Positions 27,813 to 36,149 of a stretch of 64,000 nt of DNA are shown here, in pieces. This DNA is from Bacteroidota bacterium (GTDB lineage: Bacteria > Bacteroidota > Bacteroidia > AKYH767-A > OLB10): positions 46,273-110,272 of the forward strand of contig JADKIC010000018.1 of the NCBI GenBank assembly GCA_016721435.1, given 5' to 3'. Position 1 is the first letter of the stretch; each line of letters starts with the position of its first letter. The notes beneath the pieces were generated by a model. The model was not told where the DNA came from and searched no databases. It worked only from the letters and a program-made list of their open reading frames with translations. The translations under genes were made by a program, and so were the position numbers.

Positions 27813-29351
27813 TTATTTCAGAACCACTTTGTTCAAATATTGGGTTCCATCCATCAACCTGGTTTTACAGATATACAGTCCCCGCTCAAATTCCGAACAA
27901 CTCAACCGGACCTGATTCTTATTTCCACCACTGGCCGTGACTACCTCTTGACCTAAACCATTGAAAATGATGGTCTCAAAAATTACACCCGGGGCATTTA
28001 TTTCCAGAATATTGGTTGCAGGATTCGGTGAAATGATGATACCCTCTTGTTTATTTACTTCTCCTATTGCCGTAGTAGACTCATTTACATCCGTAATTCT
28101 GATGATCATCGCACTGTCGGTAAATAATCCTCCCGCATCCGTGGCGCGGAGTCGGATGGAATAACTGTTCTTGATTTCAAAGTCAAAACTCGCGGCGGAC
28201 AAAAGAGTATTTCCTGAAACAGAAAATGAACTATTGTCGGCATCACCTGTACCGGTTACCAATTGGTAGGTATGGGAATCGTTGTTGTCGGTATCTGTGC
28301 CTGATAAATTAGAAACGAGCGTTCCCGCTGCTTCATTTTCTGCAATGGAGTCTGCACTTAACATTAAAGTCAATGGTACTTCGTTGACATTGGTAACGTT
28401 TAATACAACCGCCTCTTCGTAATCTGCACCCTGACTATCTGTTATTCTCAAACGAATGTATAGCGGCGACTGCGATTCGAAATCAAAACTATTGAGTGTT
28501 TGCAATTGCGTTCCGGCAACCGTGAACGAAGCATTGTCCGTATCCCCGGCTCCGCTAACCAGTGAATAGGTATGCGCATCTACCGCATCCTGATCCACTC
28601 CGCTAAATGCTGCAATAGTAGTTCCGGCAGAGAGATTCTCAGCAAAAGTTGCAGACGATAGACTGAGATCAGTCGGCGCATCATTGTTATCATTTACTGT
28701 AATAGTTAATGATTTTTCATAGTTCAAACCTCCTGCATCGGTTGTTCTCACACGAATATTCATGACAGGCGTGATTTCATAATCCAAAGCAACGGCTGTT
28801 TGTACTTGTCCGTTAGTAATTGCAAAGGAACTATTGTGTGTACTTCCAGCTCCTGAAACCAACGTATAGGTATGTGAGTCTCCTGCATCAACATCAGTAG
28901 AACTCAAAGAACCAATAAGCGTTCCGGCCAACTGATTTTCATCTGCAGTAGCAGCAGAAAGCGATACATTTAACGGCGATTCATTGACATTAGAAACCGT
29001 AAAACTCAAGGCTTCTTCATAAGCAGCTCCCTGAGGATCTACCGCCCTGATACGAACTGATAATGGTACTGCAGTCTCGTAGTCAAAAGGAGAATTGGCC
29101 CTGAGGTTGCTTCCCTGAATGTTGAACTGCGCATTGTGTGTACTTCCGTTACCGGATACCAGTGTGAATGTATGAGTATCCAATAGATCAAGATCAATGG
29201 CATCCAATACCGCTACTGTAGCATTAGCCGGTAGATTTTCAGCAATGGCAGACTGAGTAGAGGTAATTCCAGTTGGAGGATCATTGGCACCTGTTACAGT
29301 GACTGTAAATGGATTCTCGTAATACAATCCACCGGGATCAGTGGTACGCAC
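27813..29351 (-). CDS. T9SS type A cargo, C-terminal part: cadherin-like repeats and sorting domain
   Basis: 512 aa. About five ~85-aa cadherin-like units, each with ENL/ENE..GT....S..D.D..D.HTYTLVSG.G and a final RVR.TD..G..YE motif, are followed by a type A sorting domain (ISPNPATNILEINAPG ... NGLGQEVVTASGG ... GLYICKTRLMDG ... KVVLK). Such repeats bind calcium and stiffen surface proteins. It is the downstream half of the gene beginning at 32686. The linking sequence (29352-29506) reads through without stop in the joined frame (STVDPDAGSPTFTYTLVTGV). Terminator at 27762-27790. Confidence 0.9.
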   Translation of the reverse strand: MRTTDPGGLYYENPFTVTVTGANDPPTGITSTQSAIAENLPANATVAVLDAIDLDLLDTHTFTLVSGNGSTHNAQFNIQGSNLRANSPFDYETAVPLSVRIRAVDPQGAAYEEALSFTVSNVNESPLNVSLSAATADENQLAGTLIGSLSSTDVDAGDSHTYTLVSGAGSTHNSSFAITNGQVQTAVALDYEITPVMNIRVRTTDAGGLNYEKSLTITVNDNNDAPTDLSLSSATFAENLSAGTTIAAFSGVDQDAVDAHTYSLVSGAGDTDNASFTVAGTQLQTLNSFDFESQSPLYIRLRITDSQGADYEEAVVLNVTNVNEVPLTLMLSADSIAENEAAGTLVSNLSGTDTDNNDSHTYQLVTGTGDADNSSFSVSGNTLLSAASFDFEIKNSYSIRLRATDAGGLFTDSAMIIRITDVNESTTAIGEVNKQEGIIISPNPATNILEINAPGVIFETIIFNGLGQEVVTASGGNKNQVRLSCSEFERGLYICKTRLMDGTQYLNKVVLK

Positions 29352-29497
29352 CCGGATGAAACATTGGGGTGTTGTATTGGAATTTAATACGGCTGAAGTT
29401 TTTAATTGATTGTTAACGATCGTGAATAATCCGTTGTGTTGATCATTAACGCCTGTGACAAGTGTATAGGTAAATGTTGGACTTCCTGCATCCGGAT

Positions 29498-32400
29498 CTA
29501 CCGTTGAAAAAGTCCGACACCTGTTCCGGAAGGAAGATTTTCCGCTACGGTCATGCCGTTTAAATTCAGACTAATTGGTGCTTCATTCACGTTGGTCACA
29601 TTAACGGGATAAGGCTTGTCATAATACCCTCCGCTCTGATCCGTACAACGGATACGCACATTATATACATTCTGAAATTCATAATTAAATACGCCATTTG
29701 TCCGAAGTTCATTTCCCATAATAGTAAAGGAAGGATTTCCCTGCGACTGTGCACCGCTTACGAGTGAAAAAGTATGTGCATCACATAAATCAGGGTCTTG
29801 CGGGGTAAGTAAGCCGACGACAGTGCCTATGGGTGAATTTTCAGGAACTGTTGTTGCACTCAGCCAGATAAAGGTCGGATTCGCATTGCTGCCGTTGCCG
29901 ATCACCCAGTTTTCTCCTAACTCCGATGTATTACCGCTACTGTCTGTAACGAGCATTGAAATAAATTCTCCTGAACGGACATTAGTATGCGAAATCGTAG
30001 TGGATATCTGCGCGATGCCATTGGAAGCGGTGGTCACATTCATGGAACCGATGAGTTCATCTCCGGCACCAAAAGTGGATGTAGTATTGCCGGCACTTTT
30101 ATAGATCTGTACAATAAAATTCTCGTTGATGTTACTGTTCAACTCTGCACAGATGCGGACTCCACCTGCAACACTGTCGGCATCTAACATCTCCGGAAAA
30201 TTCTGCAGATAATTATTGGGAGCACCTGTAGTTGGATCCGGATCCAGGTTATCATTATTGGTCACACCATCGCTTTTAAGGTCTATGGCCATTTCTTCAA
30301 TGTTCGGAAAAGTATTACTCAGGAAACTATTTCCATATCCGCCATTGAATGTGCTGATTCCAAACAATGAATTTGCAATAACATTTCCTTCACCTGCTCC
30401 GGTACCTCCTACCCTGTTATTATTTGACGGAGATCCATCAATCACCACCGCCACATCATTGATGCCAAGGTCCGCTGTTTGTGTCGCGTCCGTTCCGATG
30501 TAATTTCCCTGAATGCTGTTGTTGGGACTATCATCAACCACAATGATGGCCTGTGAAGCGGTTCCAATTACATTTCCGGAGTTAGCGGTTCCAATCTGAT
30601 TGTGATGAGTACCTGAATACATTCGAATCTGATACAGACCATTATCGAGGGAAGATTGCAAATCAGATTTTACGCCCATATAATTATTCTGCACTGTATT
30701 GTATGCTGTACCAGAGCCATAAATAACAATACCGTAATCGTCGTTTCCTGAAATCAGGTTTCCCATGGCCTGTTGTGAACCACCCACCTGGTTATAAGAT
30801 GCGCTATCATAAATCATTATTCCGGCCGTATTCCGGTCGATCGCTGTATCTCCCGTTATATCTGTACCGATATAGTTACCATAAATTTTATTTCTCCGAC
30901 TACCGTTACCGTAGATGTGAACACCACCTGGAATAATGTTGCGATCAGCATTGTTGGTTCCTCCAATAATGTTATCCGGTGAAGCATCGGTTCCGGAACC
31001 ACCAATTATAATACCTTCAATATTGGCTTCGGGATACGTTGTATTTCTTATTCCACTGCTCGTGATACCAATATAACATCCCTTCACAACATTGTTTCCG
31101 CCATCATAAATATTTACGGCAGCATCGGAAGCATTATAAATTGCCATTCCCTGCAACGTCGTGTATTGTCCATTTACTAAAAATCCACTCTTATTATTAC
31201 AGTTAATATTCATCAGCATGGCTGCATTATCTGTTTCTCCAAAATTATTGGAATTTGCCGCTGCACCCGGTTGACTAAAACCATTGATCAGCAAAGGATA
31301 TTTTATCTCCGGAAGAGCTGCACTCAGTTGTATGGTTTGTGCTCCTGCACCCGGAATATTAAAATTCACAGTGAAGATACTGTCGCGATAATACCAGGGT
31401 CGTGCATTGGATTCCTGAATGATGGAGCGCAAGGTGACAGAAGTATTCCCTGCAATTCTCGAAAGGGCACTTCCATCTCCGTAGTTGGCATCGTTCGCGG
31501 TGGTGGTGTTTTCTGTGGTGGTATTAATCGTAAAAGACGGCGACACAATGTTGGAATTGAAGCGCACCTTTATCCGTACCAAATCACGATTGGTATTGCT
31601 GATTTGTTTGGTATAGTAAATATAAGCTTCCTGTCCCGAAAACGTGAAATTTCTCGACGTATCTGTCGGATCAATTAATGAAGGATAAAGCACTTTTGGA
31701 TACGTTGATGTTGCCCATGCAATAGGCATTTGTTTGATGAGTTTGCGAAATGACCAATGTATAAGGTCATCAGAGAGGGAATAGTAAAAACCATAGACAG
31801 TAGTACCATTAATGGTTTGTGAACTTTCTCCGATCAGCATCCATTTATTAAAATAGGTATTGAAAGTAAGACTACTGCTCATCGTCCCGATATTATCGTT
31901 GAGGTCGTTCAGTGGCGCAAGGGTATGTCCGGCAGGTCCTGAAAATCCGGGTGCATAAGGATTTCCTGCCGTTGCATTAGAACCACTACCATCCCACCCT
32001 CTCCAACTGGTGGGGTCAGCCAGATCATTGGTTCGAATCAACCCTACACCGGTTTGTTGTATACCACGATCTTCCATATGTAACATGCTATAGTAAAACC
32101 CATCGGCAGCATTATAAACAATGTTGGAGGGTGAAAAATATCCACATGGACCGGTACCTGCCTGATAGGTATAAGGCAGACACCACACCAGATGATTCGG
32201 AGATGTGCTTTGCGTATAGGTCTTACCGGTATCTGTTGAAACGGTATAAGTGACTGCATTGTGCCAGTTACTACTGGTTGGACCATTAAATTCCGTGTGA
32301 TTCAAGGAATGGATCGTTATGCCATCAGTAGTATAGGGGGAATTTATCCAGGTGTTCTGATTAAAATTAGAATAGGTACTGTTCAAAGCAGAGGTATAAA

Positions 32401-32686
32401 CCGGACCATTTGCATAATCACGGGTCAAGGTTTCAAACGACAGACCTTTGAGTCGATAACAATCGTAATGCGATGCAATCATTTGTATATAACCATTGGC
32501 ATCTCTGAAAGCGCGTGCAGGAGCATCCGGATAATCGTTAGGAATTCCTTGTGCTGAAAAATCGAATACCATTTCTTCTCCGGTTAATGTATCTACCGTT
32601 CCGGGATAAACAAGTTGCGCCTCCGCTTTTTGAGACGGAAGAATTAACAGGATAAGAAATCCAATTGTTAAGAATAAATTTTTCAT
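29498..32686 (-). CDS. T9SS type A cargo, N-terminal part: propeller, beta-helix, cadherin-like repeats
   Basis: About 1,062 aa from ATG 32686 (MKNLFLTIGFLILLILPSQK, a signal peptide; an ATG at 32707 adds seven residues). Residues about 30-390 look like a five-bladed or sialidase-like propeller (DGFYYSMLHMEDRGI, FNKWMLIGES, FYYSLSDDLIHWSF). Residues about 470-830 are a right-handed parallel beta-helix rich in N-x-(I/V)-x-G-N-Y-I/MG turns (NNSIQGNYIGTDATQ). An Ig-like domain and two cadherin-like units follow. The frame ends GVGLFQR because T5 at 29507-29511 (coding strand) should be T6; the correct GVGLFSTVDPD continues into the next entry. The total is about 1,630 aa. Probably a surface polysaccharide-binding or -degrading protein. 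Confidence 0.88.
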   Translation of the reverse strand: MKNLFLTIGFLILLILPSQKAEAQLVYPGTVDTLTGEEMVFDFSAQGIPNDYPDAPARAFRDANGYIQMIASHYDCYRLKGLSFETLTRDYANGPVYTSALNSTYSNFNQNTWINSPYTTDGITIHSLNHTEFNGPTSSNWHNAVTYTVSTDTGKTYTQSTSPNHLVWCLPYTYQAGTGPCGYFSPSNIVYNAADGFYYSMLHMEDRGIQQTGVGLIRTNDLADPTSWRGWDGSGSNATAGNPYAPGFSGPAGHTLAPLNDLNDNIGTMSSSLTFNTYFNKWMLIGESSQTINGTTVYGFYYSLSDDLIHWSFRKLIKQMPIAWATSTYPKVLYPSLIDPTDTSRNFTFSGQEAYIYYTKQISNTNRDLVRIKVRFNSNIVSPSFTINTTTENTTTANDANYGDGSALSRIAGNTSVTLRSIIQESNARPWYYRDSIFTVNFNIPGAGAQTIQLSAALPEIKYPLLINGFSQPGAAANSNNFGETDNAAMLMNINCNNKSGFLVNGQYTTLQGMAIYNASDAAVNIYDGGNNVVKGCYIGITSSGIRNTTYPEANIEGIIIGGSGTDASPDNIIGGTNNADRNIIPGGVHIYGNGSRRNKIYGNYIGTDITGDTAIDRNTAGIMIYDSASYNQVGGSQQAMGNLISGNDDYGIVIYGSGTAYNTVQNNYMGVKSDLQSSLDNGLYQIRMYSGTHHNQIGTANSGNVIGTASQAIIVVDDSPNNSIQGNYIGTDATQTADLGINDVAVVIDGSPSNNNRVGGTGAGEGNVIANSLFGISTFNGGYGNSFLSNTFPNIEEMAIDLKSDGVTNNDNLDPDPTTGAPNNYLQNFPEMLDADSVAGGVRICAELNSNINENFIVQIYKSAGNTTSTFGAGDELIGSMNVTTASNGIAQISTTISHTNVRSGEFISMLVTDSSGNTSELGENWVIGNGSNANPTFIWLSATTVPENSPIGTVVGLLTPQDPDLCDAHTFSLVSGAQSQGNPSFTIMGNELRTNGVFNYEFQNVYNVRIRCTDQSGGYYDKPYPVNVTNVNEAPISLNLNGMTVAENLPSGTGVGLFQR

Positions 32687-32850
32687 TTGAATTGATTTAG
32701 AATTCATTCTTACGATAGAAAATTATAACTGTTCCTCCTTCTGGAAATAGCAGTTCTGCTTTTGGTAAAACAAATCGCTGACCCCTTGACGTATTACGCC
32801 TATATATCAATGGTTTACAATTATATGACAATAGGCAACTCCGCAATTGC

Positions 32851-32858
32851 TACCTTCG
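32851..32858 (+). promoter_or_regulatory. Candidate -7 box (TACCTTCG) for the GWxTD gene
   Basis: One mismatch to TAnnTTTG, 19 bp before the ATG at 32878, in the 170-bp region between divergent genes. Support comes from spacing only. Confidence 0.3.
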
Positions 32859-32877
32859 TTCTACTAAAACCTAACCC

Positions 32878-34353
32878 ATGAAAAAGTTCATCCTCATCCT
32901 GTTGTTGACCGTTATTAGCGGCATACAATACCTGGAAGCCAAGAACCTCCATGCCCGATTTTCTTATACCTCTTTCTATGCTCCCGAGAAAGGGCCATAT
33001 ATTGAGACGTATTTATCGATTGAAGGCCATAGCGCTAACTATCAACTACTTGGGAGCGGGTTATTTCAGGCTTCCATCGAGGCTTCTCTTGTTTTTAAAC
33101 AGGGCGACAGTATTCGGTATTTCGATAAATTCAATCTACTCGGGCCGGAAACTGCAGATACCCTGGCGGCAGTGAGTGATTTTACAGACCTGCACCGCAT
33201 TTCACTGCCCAATGGGACTTACCAAATGGAATTGAGCATACGTGATAAAAACAATCCGGGAAATAAACCAAATGTCGTTCGACAAGAAGTGATCATTAAT
33301 TTCTATCCGAATGTTATTTCGATTTCTGACATCGAATTGCTTTCAGCGTATAAGCCTTCCGAAGCCGTAAGTCCTCTGGTAAAGAATGGCTACGAACTCA
33401 TTCCATTGGTCGATAATTTTTACGGGCAAGAAAGTAATCATCTTAAATTTTATTGCGAGTATTATCATACCCAATCGGTATTGGGCAATACTGATTTTTT
33501 ACTTACTTATCAGATTATAAATTTTGAAAGTCATCGCATCGTTGAAGCCAACTCTAATTTTACACGTCAAAAACCAAAAGAGGTAGGCATCCTCCTCAGC
33601 GAATTTGATATCACCGATCTTCCCTCAGGCAATTACAATCTTCTGGTAAGTATCCGCGACAAAGACAATAATCTCCTGGCATCGAAAGAATGTTTTTTCC
33701 AGCGCAGTAAGCCCATCGCGATCACTGCTGATGCCGGTGATATGAATTATATGAAATTAGATGTTTCCAACACCTTCGCCGCGCAAATTTCCAATAGAGA
33801 TTCATTAGCAGAATTTATTCGCTGCCTCTTCCCCATCAGCAGTCCCAAAGAAAATACATTTGCGATCAATCAATTGGAGATGGCGGATAGCAAATTAATG
33901 CAACAGTATTTTTACGATTTCTGGCAGAAGCGCAATATGCAGAATCCGGAATTGGCCTGGCTGAATTATAAAGAAGAAGTTCGTAAGGTCAATCAAACCT
34001 ATACTGTAGGTAAAAAGAAGGGTTATATGACGGAACGCGGACGCGTCTATTTAAAATATGGAGCCCCGAATCAAATTTCAAAAGCCTACAATGAACCCAG
34101 CACTTATCCGTATGAAATCTGGCAATATTATACCTTGAGCAATCAGAGTAATCGCAAATTTGTTTTTTATTGTCCGGAGATTGGGGGCAATGATTTCAGC
34201 TTATTGCATAGCGATGCCCGCGGCGAAGTATTTGAGTCGCAATGGATGGTCATCTTAAAACGTCGTACAGAAACCCTGAATGATGTGGATAAAACCAAGG
34301 CCAGAAATATGTATGGCAATCAATTTGAACAATTATATCAGAATCCCCGCTAG
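32878..34353 (+). CDS. GWxTD domain-containing secreted protein
   Basis: 491 aa with a signal peptide (MKKFILILLLTVISGIQYLEA). The first 300 residues are predicted beta-rich repeats (LPNGTYQMELSIRDKNN, LPSGNYNLLVSIRDKDN). The C-terminal ~130 residues contain the GWxTD signature in variant form (GYMTERGRVYLKYGAP), preceded by YFYDFWQKRN and followed by YPYEIWQYYTL and FVFYCPEIGGNDF. The family is nearly confined to Bacteroidota and relatives; its biochemical role is unknown. In this phylum it is often near glycosyltransferase and FAH genes, as here. No frameshift. Followed by a terminator-like hairpin. Confidence 0.9.
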   Translation: MKKFILILLLTVISGIQYLEAKNLHARFSYTSFYAPEKGPYIETYLSIEGHSANYQLLGSGLFQASIEASLVFKQGDSIRYFDKFNLLGPETADTLAAVSDFTDLHRISLPNGTYQMELSIRDKNNPGNKPNVVRQEVIINFYPNVISISDIELLSAYKPSEAVSPLVKNGYELIPLVDNFYGQESNHLKFYCEYYHTQSVLGNTDFLLTYQIINFESHRIVEANSNFTRQKPKEVGILLSEFDITDLPSGNYNLLVSIRDKDNNLLASKECFFQRSKPIAITADAGDMNYMKLDVSNTFAAQISNRDSLAEFIRCLFPISSPKENTFAINQLEMADSKLMQQYFYDFWQKRNMQNPELAWLNYKEEVRKVNQTYTVGKKKGYMTERGRVYLKYGAPNQISKAYNEPSTYPYEIWQYYTLSNQSNRKFVFYCPEIGGNDFSLLHSDARGEVFESQWMVILKRRTETLNDVDKTKARNMYGNQFEQLYQNPR

Positions 34354-34381
34354 GGACTCCGAATAAAGATCATAGTTTTGC

Positions 34382-34411
34382 AAGGCCGGAAAAAAACCGG
34401 CCTTCTTTATT
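34382..34411 (+). terminator. Terminator-like hairpin after the GWxTD gene
   Basis: AAGGCCGG (34382-34389), a seven-A loop, CCGGCCTT (34397-34404) and a short T-rich tail CTTTATT. The T-run is weak, so attenuation rather than full termination before the glycosyltransferase is possible. Confidence 0.65.
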
Positions 34412-34422
34412 AAAAGCCACTG

Positions 34423-35450
34423 ATGAAAAGAGTTGCCATTGTCATTCTGAACTGGAACGGAAAGCATTTCCTGGAAAAATTCCTGCCGGAGGTGATACGT
34501 TTCAGTAATGATTTGGCCAGAGTTGTGGTGGCGGACAACGCATCGACCGACGATTCCATTTCTTTTCTTGAAAAATTTTCCTGAAGTTGAAATTATCAGA
34601 AACGATAAAAATTATGGCTTCACCGGAGGTTATAATGTGGCATTAAAAAATCTGAAAGATGAGTTTTTTGTGCTGTTAAATTCGGATGTGGAAGTCACGG
34701 AAGGATGGTTGCAGCCCTTGCTTTCGTTTATGGATACACATCCAAATACCGCGGCCTGTCAGCCAAAAATCCGATCCTATTCCGATCGTAACATGTTTGA
34801 GCACGCGGGCGCTGCAGGCGGGTATATAGATTTCCTCGGTTACCCCTTTTGCAGAGGAAGAATTTACAATACACTTGAAGAAGATCATGGGCAATATGAC
34901 GATGCTCAACCTGTGTTTTGGGCAACCGGTGCTTGTCTGTTTATTCGCTCAAACGTATATCTTCAACAAGGTGGTTTTGATGATTCCTTCTTTGCACATA
35001 TGGAAGAAATTGATTTATGCTGGAGAATTCAGCATACCGGAATGAAATCTATGTCATTCCGCAAAGCCTGGTCTATCATGTGGGGGTGGTACTTTGCCGA
35101 AAAGTAATCCCCGCAAGACCTATTATAATTTCCGTAATAACCTGATGATGCTCTTTAAAAATCTACCCGGACATCAACTTATTTGGCTGATACCGATTCG
35201 TCTCTTTCTCGATGGAGCAGCCGGAATAAAATTTCTTTTTGAAGGCGATTATAAAGATACCTTTGCCGTGTTAAAAGCACATTTCTCTTTTTATTACATG
35301 GTCATCACCTCATTTCCGAAACGCATGCGTCAACAAAAACATGTCGTGAAGCATGCTTCTAAAGGCATCTATCATAAAAGCATTGCCAAAGCCTATTACC
35401 TGAATAAAACTAAATATTTTAACGAATTACAGAAGGAAGACTTCAGCTAA
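34423..35450 (+). CDS. Family 2 glycosyltransferase (three frameshifts)
   Basis: The reconstructed protein is about 343 aa. MKRVAIVILNWNGKHFLEKF and VADNASTDDS open the GT-A nucleotide-sugar fold; LNSDVEVTEGW supplies the metal-binding SDVE, and FFAHMEEIDLCWRIQ the catalytic E-D motif. It transfers a sugar to an unknown acceptor, probably a rhamnosyl-type transferase. The frame breaks at 34571-34579 (A5T4 run, one base short), about 35040 (one A missing in GGAATG) and 35082-35086 (G5 should be G6). The pieces are 34423-34583, 34508-35107 and 35094-35450; the last is an amphipathic C-terminal region (YNFRNNLMMLFKNLPGHQLI). Ends 6 bp before the FAH gene. Confidence 0.88.
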
Positions 35451-35456
35451 ACCCTC

Positions 35457-36070
35457 ATGAAAATCATCTGTGTAGGACGCAATTACGCCGCGCATGCGAA
35501 AGAACTCAACAATGCTGTGGAAGAAGAACCTGTCATCTTCCTTAAGCCGGAAACTGCGCTCATTCCCAACCGTCAGCCCTTCTTCTACCCTTCTTTTTCA
35601 CAGGATGTACACTATGAAACGGAGCTCGTCATCCGTATTTCCAAAGTGGGGAAAAAATATTGAAGAAAAATTCGCACATCGTTACTACGATGCTGTTAGT
35701 CTGGGTATCGATTTTACCGCGAGGATTTGCAGCAGAAACTGAAATCAAAGGATTACCATGGGAGTTAGCCAAAGGATTTGACAGTTCGGCTCCACTCGGA
35801 AAATTTATTCCGCTGGATGAAATTGGCAAACCGGTGCAGGATTTACATTTCAGCATGACCTTGAATGGTGAAATCAAACAAACAGGCCATACCGCAGACA
35901 TGATTTTTCCGGTTGATAAAATCATCGCCTTCGTTTCCTCCTATTTCACGTTGAAAATCGGCGATCTGATCTTTACCGGAACTCCTGCGGGAGTAGGTCC
36001 GGTCAGTAAGGGAGATCTTATTGTTGCCAGTTTGGAAGAAACGGAACTATTAAAGGTGAAAATCAGGTAA
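35457..36070 (+). CDS. Fumarylacetoacetate hydrolase (FAH) family protein (three frameshifts)
   Basis: The reconstructed protein is about 204 aa. MKIICVGRNYAAHAKELNN is the family N-terminus, FLKPETAL and HYETELVIRISK carry the metal-binding glutamates, and SFLGIDFTARD-like, GFDSSAPLGKF, TADMIFPVDKIIAF and GDLIFTGTPAGVGP complete the fold. The family cleaves C-C bonds in acylpyruvates or decarboxylates oxaloacetate; the exact substrate is uncertain. The frame breaks at 35652-35657 (A6 should be A5), 35723-35724 (GG should be GGG) and 35746-35750 (one A missing). All three lie in 100 bp and all are homopolymer changes. The open pieces are 35457-35663 and 35660-36070. Confidence 0.9.
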
Positions 36071-36149
36071 TAATAACCAACATCGTTTCGTTGATAGTTT
36101 TTTTACTTTTCTCTACATTATTCCCGCCTGAAATGCGTATTATTGAGTA

